Below, piece by piece: positions 22,283-32,058 of a stretch of DNA of 64,000 nt (its first letter is position 1; each line of letters begins with the position of its first letter). A program made the translations under genes and the position numbers. The DNA is from JAEUNX01 sp034004685 (GTDB lineage: Bacteria; Pseudomonadota; Gammaproteobacteria; Burkholderiales; Rhodocyclaceae): assembly GCA_034004685.1 (NCBI GenBank), contig JAVEWG010000017.1, forward strand, positions 1-64,000, read 5' to 3'. Under the pieces are notes generated by a model. The model saw only the letters and a program-made list of their open reading frames with translations. It searched no databases and was not told the origin of the DNA.

Positions 22283-22556
22283 GCTGCGCCGGGCTGCCCG
22301 GTGCGAGGGGCGGATTATACGTGCTTCCCGCGCCTCGGCCAATGTGCGCCGGGCCGGCGCGGTGAAGGGTGGACATTTCCCCCGGCTTGCCGGGAACTCG
22401 CGCCTGTCGTCAGGTGGTCTGGAAAGGATTTCCTCAGTGCCTCCGGCCAAAATCAATGCTAAAGCGTTTGCTACCATAACAACTTGCTACCGTCGGTAGA
22501 TTGCCTCGCCGGGTTGAGCCCGGCAGAATCCCCCCGCGCCCACCACCGAGACACCC

Positions 22557-24047
22557 TTGCGAAACTGGCTCCTGGCCCTCCTTGGGGCTACTCTCCTCCA
22601 CGGCTGCACCCCCAGCGGTCCGCCCCGTCTGAGCGGCGACTACCGTGCGGTGGGGGAATTGCTGGTGGCCACCCGCCCGGATGCCATTTCCTACCGGACC
22701 GAGGCCAACGGCGAGACCACGGGCTTCGAGCACGATCTGCTGCAGGCCCTGGGCAACCGGCTGGGGGTGCCCGTGCGCTTCATCGTCTACCCGGATGCCC
22801 GCAAGGCCCTGGACGCGGTTCTCCAGGGCGAAACCCATCTGGCGGCGGCGGGCCTGGGGCGCAATGAGCGCCTGCCCCTGCGCTGGAGCAGCGCCCTGCG
22901 GGAAGTGGAATACGTGGTGGCGGCCCGGGATGACGCGCCGGCCCTGGACGAGGAGAACGATCTGGCCGGGCACGCCATTGGGGTTCGCCGCGGCTCCTTG
23001 GCGGCCGAGGCCCTGGAAGATATCCGCCGCCGGGTACCGGGGATCAAGGTTCGTCACCCGGTCAGGTCCGACGATCAGCAATTGCTGGAAATGGTCGCCA
23101 AAGGAGAATTGGAGCTTGCCGCGACCGACCGGCTGCACTTCGCCCTAGCCGCCAGGTTCTTCCCCAATCTTGCCCTGGCCAGGAAGCTGCCCATCAAGTC
23201 CTCCATCGCCTGGGCGCTGCCAGCCCAGGGCAGCGACGGCCTGGCTGAGGAGGTCGAGTCCTTCCTGGCCGATGCCCGCAACAACGGCTTGCTGGCCCGC
23301 ATGGGGGACCGATATTTCGGCCACATCCGGCGCCTGGAGCAGGAGGACGTCAGCGCTTTCCTGTCCCGTATCCGGGAGCGCCTGCCCGCCTTCCGCCGTC
23401 ACTTCCACGACGCCCAGGCCGTCACCGGCATCGACTGGCGCATGCTGGCGGCCCTGGCTTACCAGGAATCCCAGTGGGACCCCCTGGCGACCTCCCGCAC
23501 CGGGGTCCGGGGCATGATGATGCTCACTGAGGACACCGCCGACCGGATGGGGGTGGACGACCGCCTCAACCCCCGCGCCAGCATCATCGGCGGGGCCCGC
23601 TACTTCGCCCTGCTGCGGGAGCAGCTGCCCGATGAGGTGGCGGAGCCGGATCGCAGCTGGATGGCCCTTGCCGCCTATAACCTGGGGATGGGCCATTTCA
23701 ACAGCGCCCGCCAGGTCGCCCGGGGCCTGGGCAAGGATATCTCGGCCTGGCTGGACATCAAGGAAGTGCTCCCCCTCCTGTCCAAGCCCGCCTACGCCAG
23801 CCGCTTGAAGTCCGGCCCGGCCCGGGGCGGCGAGGCGGTGATCACCGCCGAGAACGTGCGCAGCTACTTCGAGATCCTGAGCCGCTTCGAGGCACCTTAC
23901 GTGCCCCCGCTGGAGCCTCCGAAATTCAAGCTCCCCGCCCTGCGCCTGGGGCCTCGCCCCAAGCCCACCCCGCCCCCCTCGGAGGTTGCCCCCGAAATGG
24001 CCGAAGCCGGCCAGGGGCTGCGCGTGCGGGGGGAAGCCGAAGACTAG
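22557..24047 (+). CDS. mltF: Membrane-bound lytic murein transglycosylase F
   Basis: A 496-aa protein. The start is taken as TTG at 22557, giving MRNWLLALLGATLLHGC, a short signal peptide with a lipobox-like LHGC. An in-frame ATG near that position was not seen. Residues about 30-260 form a periplasmic solute-binding domain (VATRPDAISYRTEANGETTG). Residues 270-430 form the SLT lysozyme-like domain with the catalytic glutamate in LAALAYQESQWDPLA and the GVRGMMMLTEDTA motif. The enzyme cleaves peptidoglycan strands to anhydromuropeptides. A proline-rich C-terminal tail follows. It runs convergently towards serS, separated by a long inverted repeat. Confidence 0.92.
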   Translation: MRNWLLALLGATLLHGCTPSGPPRLSGDYRAVGELLVATRPDAISYRTEANGETTGFEHDLLQALGNRLGVPVRFIVYPDARKALDAVLQGETHLAAAGLGRNERLPLRWSSALREVEYVVAARDDAPALDEENDLAGHAIGVRRGSLAAEALEDIRRRVPGIKVRHPVRSDDQQLLEMVAKGELELAATDRLHFALAARFFPNLALARKLPIKSSIAWALPAQGSDGLAEEVESFLADARNNGLLARMGDRYFGHIRRLEQEDVSAFLSRIRERLPAFRRHFHDAQAVTGIDWRMLAALAYQESQWDPLATSRTGVRGMMMLTEDTADRMGVDDRLNPRASIIGGARYFALLREQLPDEVAEPDRSWMALAAYNLGMGHFNSARQVARGLGKDISAWLDIKEVLPLLSKPAYASRLKSGPARGGEAVITAENVRSYFEILSRFEAPYVPPLEPPKFKLPALRLGPRPKPTPPPSEVAPEMAEAGQGLRVRGEAED

Positions 24048-24051
24048 GGTC

Positions 24052-24093
24052 TGTTGACCTTGGATTCGGGGAATCGCGAATCCAAGGTCAACA
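24052..24093. terminator. 16-bp perfect inverted repeat between convergent mltF and serS
   Basis: TGTTGACCTTGGATTC (24052-24067) is the exact complement of GAATCCAAGGTCAACA (24078-24093), with a 10-base loop. There is no T run, but its position between two converging genes fits a bidirectional terminator or an RNA-end stabilising hairpin. Confidence 0.6.
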
Positions 24094-24094
24094 C

Positions 24095-25375
24095 CTAGGC
24101 CGTCAGCACTTCCAGGCCGCCCATATAGGGGGCCAGGACCTTGGGCACCACCACCGAACCATCCGCCTGCTGGTAGTTCTCCAGCACCGCCACCAGGGTG
24201 CGGCCCACCGCCAAGCCAGAGCCATTGAGGGTGTGCACCAGTTCGTTCTTGCCCTGGGCGTTCTTGAAGCGGGCCTGCATGCGGCGGGACTGGAAGGCCT
24301 CGAAGCAGGAGCAGGACGAGATCTCCCGGTAGGTATTCTGGGCTGGCAGCCAGACTTCCAGATCGTAGGTCTTGGCGGCGGAAAAGCCCATATCCCCGGT
24401 GCACAAAACGATCTTGCGGTAGGGCAGCTCGAGTTTCTGGAGGATAGCCTCGGCGTGGCCGGTGAGTTCTTCCAGGGCCGCCCAGGCGTTATCGGGATGC
24501 TCGATGCGCACCAGCTCCACCTTGTCGAACTGGTGCTGGCGAATCATCCCCCGGGTGTCCTTGCCATAACTGCCCGCCTCGGAGCGGAAGCAGGGGGTGT
24601 GGCTGACGAATTTCAGCGGCAGTTCGGCCAGACTCACCACCGCGTCCCGCACCATGTTGGTCACCGGCACCTCGGCGGTGGGAATCAGGAAGAAGCGCCC
24701 GCCGTCGGCCCGGGGCACGGCAAACAGGTCTTCCTCGAACTTGGGCAGCTGGCCGGTGCCGAACATGCTTTCCGCATTGACCAGGTAGGGTACATAGACC
24801 TCGGTGTAGCCGTGCTCCCGGGTGTGCACATCCAGCATGAACTGGGCCAGGGCCCGGTGCAGGCGGGCCACCCCGCCCTTCATCAGGGTGAAACGGGAGG
24901 CGGAGATCTTCACGGCGGTCTCGAAGTCCAGCCCCCCCAGGCCGCTGCCCAGGTCCACATGATCCTTCACCGGAAAATCGAAGGCCCGGGGCGTCCCCCA
25001 GCGGCTCACCTCCAGGTTGGCGCTCTCGTCCCGACCCGCCGGCACGCTTTCGTGGGGCAGATTGGGGATGCTGGCCGTGAAGGCATTGAGCCGCTCCAGC
25101 AGGGCAGCCAGGGCATGTTCGTTGGCCTTGAGCTCATCACCGATACCGGCCACATCCGCCATCACCCCGCTGGCGTCCTCCCCCTTGCCCTTCAGCATGC
25201 CGATCTGCTTGGACAGGGCGTTGCGGCGGGCCTGGAGGTCCTGGGTGCGGGTCTGAAGACCCTTGCGCTCGTCTTCCAGGGCCTGGAAGGCGGCGACATC
25301 CAGGGTCACCCCCCGGCTGGCGAGGCGCTGGGCCACGGTGTCGATCTGGCTACGGAGAAGCTGAACGTCAAGCAT
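24095..25375 (-). CDS. serS: Serine--tRNA ligase
   Basis: A 426-aa class II aminoacyl-tRNA synthetase; the start MLDVQLLRSQIDTVAQRL is the standard family start, and an in-frame extension to 25468 is rejected. The N-terminal coiled coil (residues ~20-110) clasps the long variable arm of tRNA-Ser. Motif 2 is seen in TPCFRSEAGSYGKDTRGMIR with QFDKVELV following, and motif 3 in LNGSGLAVGRTLVAVLEN near the C terminus. It charges all serine tRNAs, including the one encoded about 1.9 kb away. It is followed downstream by the inverted repeat shared with mltF. Confidence 0.97.
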   Translation of the reverse strand: MLDVQLLRSQIDTVAQRLASRGVTLDVAAFQALEDERKGLQTRTQDLQARRNALSKQIGMLKGKGEDASGVMADVAGIGDELKANEHALAALLERLNAFTASIPNLPHESVPAGRDESANLEVSRWGTPRAFDFPVKDHVDLGSGLGGLDFETAVKISASRFTLMKGGVARLHRALAQFMLDVHTREHGYTEVYVPYLVNAESMFGTGQLPKFEEDLFAVPRADGGRFFLIPTAEVPVTNMVRDAVVSLAELPLKFVSHTPCFRSEAGSYGKDTRGMIRQHQFDKVELVRIEHPDNAWAALEELTGHAEAILQKLELPYRKIVLCTGDMGFSAAKTYDLEVWLPAQNTYREISSCSCFEAFQSRRMQARFKNAQGKNELVHTLNGSGLAVGRTLVAVLENYQQADGSVVVPKVLAPYMGGLEVLTA

Positions 25376-25572
25376 GGTGAATTCCGTTGATGGGCTAGCC
25401 CGGCATTTTACCCGGGCCAGCCGGCGATTGCGCTCCGATAGACCAGGGCAATCAAGCCGCGCCCACAAGCCGGGGAAAGATTTCTTGCGTCTGCAGGAAG
25501 ATTGGATAGATTTCAGGGGAACCCACAGGCGCCCCGGCAGAGGGCGCCGCCACCAAGCTTGGAGGAGCCGCC

Positions 25573-25836
25573 ATGCTGTCCCTACGAGACTGCCTCGACT
25601 ACTGCGACCTCACCGATGACGAAGTCGCCCTCATCGCCGAACATCAGGACATCCCTGATGTGGCCGCCGCCCAGATCGCCTGCGGCCTGGTCCAGACCCC
25701 GGAGGGGGTGCAGGTGATCACTCAGTGCATGGAAGACCTGGTGGAGCAGGCCCGCAGCCAGGGTCAGCTGGAGCGGGCCGCCGCCATGGAAGCAGTCCGC
25801 GCCCGCTTCATGAAGGATCACCCTTGTCCCCATTGA
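25573..25836 (+). CDS. Small conserved-looking hypothetical protein
   Basis: An 87-aa acidic protein starting MLSLRDCLDYCDLTDDEVAL with GGAGGAG upstream of its ATG. It is helical and contains GVQVITQCMEDLVEQARSQG. No signal peptide, membrane segment or known motif is visible. It lies between divergently placed serS and convergent rarA, overlapping the 3' end of rarA by 29 bases on the opposite strand. The strong ribosome binding site and protein-like composition support it. I recall similar small proteins in Rhodocyclaceae but no function. Confidence 0.75.
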   Translation: MLSLRDCLDYCDLTDDEVALIAEHQDIPDVAAAQIACGLVQTPEGVQVITQCMEDLVEQARSQGQLERAAAMEAVRARFMKDHPCPH

Positions 25837-27178
25837 AGGGTTTCCGGGGGCCGGCGGCCTGATCCAGGGCCCTGAGGCGCGCCAGCTTTTCGCCGATCTG
25901 TCCCTCCAGGCCCCGGTCGGTGGGCTGGTACCAGCGGGGTTCGGCCATCCCGTCCGGCAGGTAGCTTTCCCCAGCAGCGTAGGCGCCGGGTTCATCGTGG
26001 GCGTAGCGGTAGGTCTTGCCGTAGCCCAATTCCTTCATGAGCTTGGTGGGTGCGTTGCGCAGGTGCAGGGGCACCGGGCGGGAGCCGTCCTCCGCCACGA
26101 ATTTGCGGGCAGCGTTGTAGGCCATGTACACCGCATTGGACTTGGCCGCGCAGGCCAGAAACACTGTAGCCTGGGCCAGGGCCAGCTCCCCCTCGGGGGA
26201 GCCCAGGCGCTCATAGGTGGCGCAGGCATTGAGGGCGATCTCCAGGGCCCGCGGGTCCGCCAGGCCGATGTCCTCCACGGCCATCCGCACCAGCCGCCGC
26301 CCCAGATAGAGGGGTTCGGCACCGCCATCGAGCATCCGGCACAGCCAGTACAGGGCCCCATCCGGACTGGAACCCCGCACGGACTTGTGAAGCGCCGAGA
26401 TCTGATCGTAGAAGGCCTCGCCCCCCTTGTCGAAGCGGCGCAGGTTGCGGGCCAGGGCCTCGGCCACGAAATCCCCGGAGAGGACGGCGACCCCCGCCGT
26501 GGTGGCGGCGGCGCACACCTGCTCCACCAGATTGAGGAGCCGGCGGGCGTCCCCGTCCGCCAGGCCGACGATCCGCTCCCGGGCCGCCGGCTCCACCTCT
26601 AGGCCCTGCCCCACTTCCTGGAAGGCCCGCTCGAAGAGCAGCCCCAGGGCCGCCAGCTCCAGGGGCTCCAGGGTGTACACCGCCGCCCGGGACAGAAGGG
26701 CGGAATTCACCTCGAAGGAGGGATTCTCGGTGGTGGCGCCGATGAAGGTCACCAGGCCCTGCTCCACATAGGGCAGGAAAGCGTCCTGCTGGGACTTGTT
26801 GAAGCGATGCACCTCATCCACGAACAGGATGGTGTGGCGGCCCCGGGTGCGGGCCTCCTCAGCCCGGGCGATGGCCTCCCGGATGTCCTTGACCCCCGAG
26901 AACACCGCCGACAGGGCGATGAATTCCGCGTCGAAGGCGGCAGCGGTGAGCCGGGCCAGGGTGGTCTTGCCCACCCCCGGCGGGCCCCACAGGATCATGG
27001 AATGGGGCTTGCCGGAGGCAAAAGCCAGGGCCAGGGGCTTGCCCGGCCCCAGGAGGTGGCGCTGGCCCACCACCGCCTCGATTTGGGCCGGCCGCAGGCG
27101 CTCGGCCAGGGGCACCTGGCGCGGCGCGATGGAATCGAACAGATCGGCCACGGCGGTTCCGCTAGGGGCCTTATTCAC
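25808..27178 (-). CDS. rarA: Replication-associated recombination protein A
   Basis: A 456-aa AAA+ ATPase of the RarA/MgsA/WRNIP1 family. Walker A is LWGPPGVGKTTLARL near residue 65, Walker B FVDEVHRFNKSQQDAFL, and sensor 1 IGATTENPSF. The C-terminal region (RMAVEDIGLADPRALEIAL; RHYR-like YRYAHDEPGAY) is the tetramerisation domain. It acts at stalled replication forks. The start given is GTG at 27178, overlapping the lolA stop by eight bases; a second GTG at 27151 (VADLFDSIAP) is equally close to family starts. It follows ftsK and lolA in an order common to betaproteobacteria. Confidence 0.95.
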   Translation of the reverse strand: MNKAPSGTAVADLFDSIAPRQVPLAERLRPAQIEAVVGQRHLLGPGKPLALAFASGKPHSMILWGPPGVGKTTLARLTAAAFDAEFIALSAVFSGVKDIREAIARAEEARTRGRHTILFVDEVHRFNKSQQDAFLPYVEQGLVTFIGATTENPSFEVNSALLSRAAVYTLEPLELAALGLLFERAFQEVGQGLEVEPAARERIVGLADGDARRLLNLVEQVCAAATTAGVAVLSGDFVAEALARNLRRFDKGGEAFYDQISALHKSVRGSSPDGALYWLCRMLDGGAEPLYLGRRLVRMAVEDIGLADPRALEIALNACATYERLGSPEGELALAQATVFLACAAKSNAVYMAYNAARKFVAEDGSRPVPLHLRNAPTKLMKELGYGKTYRYAHDEPGAYAAGESYLPDGMAEPRWYQPTDRGLEGQIGEKLARLRALDQAAGPRKPFNGDKGDPS

Positions 27179-27797
27179 CCACCACGTCGGCCCCCTTGGG
27201 GGGCTCGAAGCGGAACAGGGCCGGATCGAGGGACGGATTGGACTCGAAGCGGGTGAACACCAGCAAGGTGGTCTGGCCGAAGTTGTCCTTCAGTTCCATC
27301 TGCCGCAACTGACCCCCGGCAAAACCCAGGCGCATGGCCTGGAAGCTGCCTTCGGCGCTCCGGGGCCGGGCAACCACCCAGGTCAGGCCGTCTGCCATGC
27401 CCCCGTCGGCCAGTTCGAAGTTCTTCTCGATGGCGTCGTCCCCCGCCAGGATGGCTGCCGGCGAGGCCCCCAGCGCATCCCCCAAGCGCTTGACCGTCAC
27501 TTGGTTGAGATCCCGGTCCCAGGCCCACAGCTTCTGGCCATCCCCCACCAGTAACTGGGGATAGGGGGTACGGTAATCCCAGCGGAACTTGCCGGGCCGC
27601 TGGAAGGCGAAGGTCCCTTCGGAAACCTGGGGCTTGCGCCCGGAGCGGGCCAGCACCGTCTGGGTGAAGCTGCCCTGGGCGCCCCGGGTCGCCTGGACGA
27701 AGTTTCGCAAGGCCTCCACGCCATCCGCCCAGGCAGGCTGGACCGCCAACAGCACCGATATCAGCAGGCCCGCCAGGCCCGCCCTCCGCGTGTTCAT
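27171..27797 (-). CDS. lolA: Outer-membrane lipoprotein carrier protein LolA
   Basis: A 208-aa periplasmic chaperone. ATG at 27797 gives a signal peptide (MNTRRAGLAGLLISVLLAVQ, cleavage after ...AWA). The mature part shows the LolA signature: ARGAQGSFTQTVLARSG-like start, GTFAFQRPGKFRWDYRTPYP, and QLLVGDGQKLWAWDRDLNQV. It ferries lipoproteins from LolCDE to LolB at the outer membrane. Its ATG lies one base after the ftsK stop, so the two are translationally linked, and its stop overlaps the start of rarA. A longer open frame to 28145 lies inside ftsK and is a shadow. Confidence 0.96.
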   Translation of the reverse strand: MNTRRAGLAGLLISVLLAVQPAWADGVEALRNFVQATRGAQGSFTQTVLARSGRKPQVSEGTFAFQRPGKFRWDYRTPYPQLLVGDGQKLWAWDRDLNQVTVKRLGDALGASPAAILAGDDAIEKNFELADGGMADGLTWVVARPRSAEGSFQAMRLGFAGGQLRQMELKDNFGQTTLLVFTRFESNPSLDPALFRFEPPKGADVVGE

Positions 27798-27798
27798 G

Positions 27799-30084
27799 TC
27801 AATCCCCCTCCCGGGCGGGAATGAGCACTTCCCGGTTGCCATTGCCCCCCATGGCCGACACCACGCCGGAGCGCTCCATCTGCTCGATGAGCCGGGCCGA
27901 GCGGTTGTAGCCGATGCGCAGATGGCGCTGCACCAGGGAGATGGAAGGCCGCCGGGTCTTGAGGACCACCTCCACCGCCTGGTCATACAGGGGGTCGGCC
28001 TCGCCGCTATCCCCGTCTTCGCCCACGGCGCCCTCGCCCCCCTCGTCGGTGCCGGACAGGATGCCCTCCACGTATTCCGGCGCACCCTGCTGCTTGAGGT
28101 AATCCACCACCTGGTGCACTTCCTGGTCGGCCACGAAGGCGCCATGAACCCGGATCGGCAGGCCGGTGCCGGGGGCCAGGTAGAGCATGTCCCCCATCCC
28201 CAGCAGGGCTTCGGCCCCCATCTGGTCGAGGATGGTGCGCGAATCGATCTTGCTGGACACCTGGAAGGCGATCCGGGTGGGAATGTTGGCCTTGATGAGG
28301 CCGGTGATCACGTCCACGCTGGGCCGCTGGGTGGCCAGGATCAGATGGATGCCGGCGGCCCGGGCCTTCTGGGCCAGGCGGGCGATAAGCTCCTCCACCT
28401 TCTTGCCCACCACCATCATCATGTCCGCCAGCTCATCCACCACCACCACGATGTGGGGCAGGGTCTCCAGGGGCTCCGGGTCGTCCGGATTGATGGCGAA
28501 GGGATTCTTCAGGGAGGTGCCCGCCTTCTTGTGATCCGTGACCTGCTTGTTGAAGCCCGCCAGGTTGCGCACCCCCACCGCCGCCATCAGCTTGTAGCGC
28601 TTCTCCATCTCCGCCACGCACCAGTTGAGCGCGTTGGCGGCATGCTTCATGTCGGTGACCACCGGCGCCAGTAGATGGGGGATGCCCTCGTAGATGGAAA
28701 GCTCCAGCATCTTGGGGTCCACCATGATGAGGCGCACCTTGTCCGGCTCGCTCTTATAGAGCAGGGACAGGATCATGGCGTTGATACCCACCGACTTGCC
28801 CGAACCGGTGGTGCCCGCCACCAACAGGTGAGGCATCTTGGCCAGGTCCGCCACCATGGGCAGGCCGCCGATATCCTTGCCCAGGGCCACCGTGAGGGGC
28901 GAGGCCATGTCGTGGTAGGCCTTGGAGCCGAGGATTTCCGACAGGCGCACCGCCTGACGCTTGGCGTTGGGCAGCTCCAGGGCCATGCAGGATTTTCCCG
29001 GCACCGTTTCCACCACCCGTACCGACACCAGGGACAGGGCCCGGGCCAGATCCTTGGCCAGATTCACCACCTGGCTGCCCTTCACCCCGACGGCCGGCTC
29101 GATCTCGTAGCGGGTCACCACCGGGCCGGGATAGGCCGCCAGCACCCGCACCTCCACGCCGAAGTCGGCCAGCTTGCGTTCGATCAGGCGAGAGGTGAAC
29201 TCCAGGGATTCCGCCGAGGGCGGCTCCACGTCATGGCTGGGGGCATCCAGCAGGGCCAGGGGCGGCAGCAGGCCCTCGCCGGCCTCGGCAGCGAAGAGGG
29301 CCTGCTGGCGCTCCTTCTCCACCCGCTCGGACTTGGCCACCTCCACCACCGCCGGCTCGATCCGCACCGGCGCCGGCGGGGCCACCTCCGCCTTGCGGCG
29401 CTTGGTTTCCACCACGGCCTCCCGTTGCTGGGCGATTTCCTTGCCCACCTGGCGATCCCGCCAGGTATGGAAGGCCCCCTCCAGCCCCAGCCACAGGCGC
29501 TCCAGGCCATAGCCCACCCGCTCGGCAGCGGCCAGCCAGGAAATTCCCGAGGCCAGGCTCAAGCCCGAGGCCAGCAAGGCCAGCAACAGCAAGGTGCCCC
29601 CGGTGAAGCCCAGATAGCGGGAAATCAGCAGGCCCAGCTCCATGCCCACCAGCCCCCCCGGCGCCAGGGGCAGCATGGCCGCCGAAGAATGGAAGCGCAG
29701 GGCTTCCAGGGTGGCGCTGGCCACCAGCACCACCAGGAGCCCCGCCGCCGCCACCACCAGGGAACGCCGATCCGCCCGAAAATCCCGGGCAACCCGGTGG
29801 AAACCCCAAACCAGGCCAAAACCACAGAAGATCACCCACCACCAAGCGGAGACCCCGAAGAGATAGAGCAGCAGATCCGCCAGCCAGGCGCCGAAGCGTC
29901 CGCCTGGATTGCTCACCGACGCCGCCCGGGTGGCATGGGACCAACCGGGATCGGCCTTGTTGTAGCCGGCCAGGATCAGGGCCATGTAGATGGACAGCAC
30001 CCCAAGCACCAGCCAGCGGGTTTCCTGGAGAAGGCCGGCGATCTTGTCAGGGAGGGGCTGGGGACGGCTGGAACGGGCGAGCAT
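27799..30084 (-). CDS. ftsK: DNA translocase FtsK
   Basis: A 761-aa protein. The N-terminal ~190 residues carry four transmembrane segments (VLGVLSIYMALILAGYN; LLLYLFGVSAWWWVIFCGFG; others), anchoring it at the septum. A short linker is followed by the RecA-like motor: Walker A HLLVAGTTGSGKSVGINA near 425, Walker B IVVVVDELADMMMV. The C-terminal gamma winged helix (QRHLRIGYNRSARLIEQMER) would read KOPS and activate XerCD at dif. It pumps DNA during chromosome segregation. It is shorter than E. coli FtsK because the linker is short, as usual in betaproteobacteria. lolA follows after one base. Confidence 0.97.
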   Translation of the reverse strand: MLARSSRPQPLPDKIAGLLQETRWLVLGVLSIYMALILAGYNKADPGWSHATRAASVSNPGGRFGAWLADLLLYLFGVSAWWWVIFCGFGLVWGFHRVARDFRADRRSLVVAAAGLLVVLVASATLEALRFHSSAAMLPLAPGGLVGMELGLLISRYLGFTGGTLLLLALLASGLSLASGISWLAAAERVGYGLERLWLGLEGAFHTWRDRQVGKEIAQQREAVVETKRRKAEVAPPAPVRIEPAVVEVAKSERVEKERQQALFAAEAGEGLLPPLALLDAPSHDVEPPSAESLEFTSRLIERKLADFGVEVRVLAAYPGPVVTRYEIEPAVGVKGSQVVNLAKDLARALSLVSVRVVETVPGKSCMALELPNAKRQAVRLSEILGSKAYHDMASPLTVALGKDIGGLPMVADLAKMPHLLVAGTTGSGKSVGINAMILSLLYKSEPDKVRLIMVDPKMLELSIYEGIPHLLAPVVTDMKHAANALNWCVAEMEKRYKLMAAVGVRNLAGFNKQVTDHKKAGTSLKNPFAINPDDPEPLETLPHIVVVVDELADMMMVVGKKVEELIARLAQKARAAGIHLILATQRPSVDVITGLIKANIPTRIAFQVSSKIDSRTILDQMGAEALLGMGDMLYLAPGTGLPIRVHGAFVADQEVHQVVDYLKQQGAPEYVEGILSGTDEGGEGAVGEDGDSGEADPLYDQAVEVVLKTRRPSISLVQRHLRIGYNRSARLIEQMERSGVVSAMGGNGNREVLIPAREGD

Positions 30085-30199
30085 CGCGGAGGCCGGAAAG
30101 CCGGCGTGATTCTGGAATGGTCCCGATTATAGGTCAGCCCGGGCCACTCAGCGGGTAAGCGGGTGTGAGCCGGCGCGGGGGGCCGCGCCGGCGGGCCGG

Positions 30200-30871
30200 T
30201 CAAACTTCGCTGAGGCGCTCCCGCAGGATGATGCCCCGGTCGGTTTCCTCGATGAGGCCCTGCAGGCTCAGATCCTTCATCACCCGGCTGACCATTTCCC
30301 GGGAGGCGCCGATCATTTTGGCGATGTCCTGCTTGGAAATCTTACGGGTGACGACGGCCTCCCCCGCCACGTCCTCCGACATGTCCAGCAGCAAGCGGGC
30401 CACCCGGCCATAGACATCCATCAGGGCCAGGCTTTCGATCTTGCGGTCCGCATTCCTCAGGCGTTCGGCCAGGTTCGTCATGATCTGCCAGGCGATCTCG
30501 AAGTTTTCCTCCATCAGGCGACGAAAGTCCTGCTTGGAAATCTGCACCAGATCCACCGGCACCACCGCCACCACGGTGGCCGAACGGGGCTGTTCGCCGA
30601 ACATGCCCATCTCGCCAAAGAGCTCCCCCTGGCCCAGGATGGACAGGATCACCTCCCGGCCATCCTCGTCGCTCACCACCACCTTGAGGCTGCCGGTCAG
30701 AATGAAATAGACAAAATCCGTACGGTCGCCGGCATGCACCACCGCATGCCCCCGGGGAATCCGCCGCATCATGGCGCAGCGGGCGATGGCCACCAGCCGA
30801 TCATCCGGGAGGCCTTGAAAAAGGGGGAAAGTCCGAAGGGCAATGGTCGAAACGGCATTGGTCTGGTTCAT
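30200..30871 (-). CDS. Crp/Fnr-family transcriptional regulator (cNMP-binding type)
   Basis: A 223-aa protein starting MNQTNAVSTIALRTFPLFQG; GGGAG lies five bases upstream, and an in-frame extension to 30949 lacks support. The cyclic-nucleotide-binding beta barrel shows GHAVVHAGDRTDFVYFILTG and ILGQGELFGEMGMFGEQPRS. The C-terminal Crp-type helix-turn-helix is ISKQDIAKMIGASREMVSRV. It lacks the cysteines of FNR. The GELFGE..R(S)A phosphate-binding cassette is close to that of cAMP-CRP, so cyclic-nucleotide control is plausible. It lies between trxB and ftsK, divergent from trxB. Target genes cannot be inferred. Confidence 0.9.
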   Translation of the reverse strand: MNQTNAVSTIALRTFPLFQGLPDDRLVAIARCAMMRRIPRGHAVVHAGDRTDFVYFILTGSLKVVVSDEDGREVILSILGQGELFGEMGMFGEQPRSATVVAVVPVDLVQISKQDFRRLMEENFEIAWQIMTNLAERLRNADRKIESLALMDVYGRVARLLLDMSEDVAGEAVVTRKISKQDIAKMIGASREMVSRVMKDLSLQGLIEETDRGIILRERLSEV

Positions 30872-31098
30872 GAGGTCTCCCGAATCCGCATTCTTGGCTA
30901 TTCTTTGGCGCGCGCCCTTGTCAAGGGCAATTCGCCACAGTATAGGCAAAATCCCGTCAGGGAACCCATCTCTTCCATGGCATGCAAGCCGCCTTTGCCA
31001 CCCATGCCATAGGCTTGGCTAATGATGGCCATAAGGGAAGGCGCCAGACCCCTCCGCTATAATCCCGCCATCGTCCACAACCCCTTGACGACCCCACC

Positions 31099-32058
31099 AT
31101 GACCACCCGTCACGCACGCCTCCTCATCCTGGGCTCCGGCCCCGCCGGCTATACCGCCGCCGTCTATGCCGCCCGCGCCAATCTCAAACCAGTGCTGATC
31201 ACCGGCATGGCCCAGGGCGGCCAGCTCATGACCACCACCGACGTGGACAACTGGCCGGCGGACGCCGATGGAGTCATGGGCCCGGAGCTCATGGCCCGCT
31301 TCGAAAAGCACGCCGCCCGCTTCAATACCGAGATGGTCTTTGACCACATCCACACCACCCATCTGACGGAAAAACCGATCCGGCTGGTGGGAGATGCCGG
31401 CGAATACACCTGCGACGCCCTGATCATCGCCACTGGCGCCACCGCCAAGTACCTGGGTCTGCCCTCCGAGGAGGCCTTTGCCGGCCGGGGGGTGTCCGCC
31501 TGCGCCACCTGCGATGGTTTTTTCTACCGCAACCAAGAAGTGGCAGTGATCGGTGGCGGCAATACCGCCGTGGAAGAGGCCCTCTATCTGGCCAATATCG
31601 CCAGCAAGGTCACCCTGGTGCACCGCCGGGAAAAGTTCAAGGCCGAGAAGATCCTGATCGACAAGCTCCATGAAAAGGTGGACGCCGGCAAGATTGTGCT
31701 GGAACTGGATTCCAACCTGGACGAGGTTCTGGGCGACCAGACCGGGGTCACCGGCATGCGGGTCAAGAACGTGAAGACCGGCGCCACCCGGGACATCGAA
31801 CTGAAGGGCGTGTTCATCGCCATTGGCCACAAGCCCAACACCGACATTTTCGAAGGGCAGCTGGAGATGGAGGGCGGCTACATCGTCACCCAGGGAGGAC
31901 GCACCGGCAACGCCACCGCCACCAGCATTGCGGGAGTCTTCGCCGCCGGCGACGTGCAGGACCACATCTACCGCCAGGCCGTCACCAGCGCCGGCACCGG
32001 TTGCATGGCTGCCCTGGACGCCGAGCGTTACCTGGACAGCCTGGGCCTGGCTGGCTAA
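31099..32058 (+). CDS. trxB: Thioredoxin-disulfide reductase
   Basis: A 319-aa flavoprotein. FAD-binding GxGxxG is LILGSGPAGYTAAVYAAR at the N terminus, the redox-active disulfide is CATCDGFFYRNQEVAVIG near residue 138, and the NADPH-binding motif is IGGGNTAVEEALYLA. The C-terminal GVFAAGDVQDHIYRQAVTSA closes the FAD site. It reduces thioredoxin with NADPH in the cytoplasm. A promoter with TATAAT at 31058-31063 lies 36 bp before the ATG. Length and all motifs are standard. Confidence 0.97.
   Translation: MTTRHARLLILGSGPAGYTAAVYAARANLKPVLITGMAQGGQLMTTTDVDNWPADADGVMGPELMARFEKHAARFNTEMVFDHIHTTHLTEKPIRLVGDAGEYTCDALIIATGATAKYLGLPSEEAFAGRGVSACATCDGFFYRNQEVAVIGGGNTAVEEALYLANIASKVTLVHRREKFKAEKILIDKLHEKVDAGKIVLELDSNLDEVLGDQTGVTGMRVKNVKTGATRDIELKGVFIAIGHKPNTDIFEGQLEMEGGYIVTQGGRTGNATATSIAGVFAAGDVQDHIYRQAVTSAGTGCMAALDAERYLDSLGLAG

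Noticed and set aside
23145..24404. 419-codon minus-strand frame across mltF and the serS 3' end
   Set aside because: It runs antisense through the SLT domain and across the inverted repeat; Gly/Gln/Ala-rich with no family features.
28675..30132. 485-codon plus-strand frame opposite ftsK
   Set aside because: His/Gln/Gly-rich antisense reading of a complete FtsK gene.
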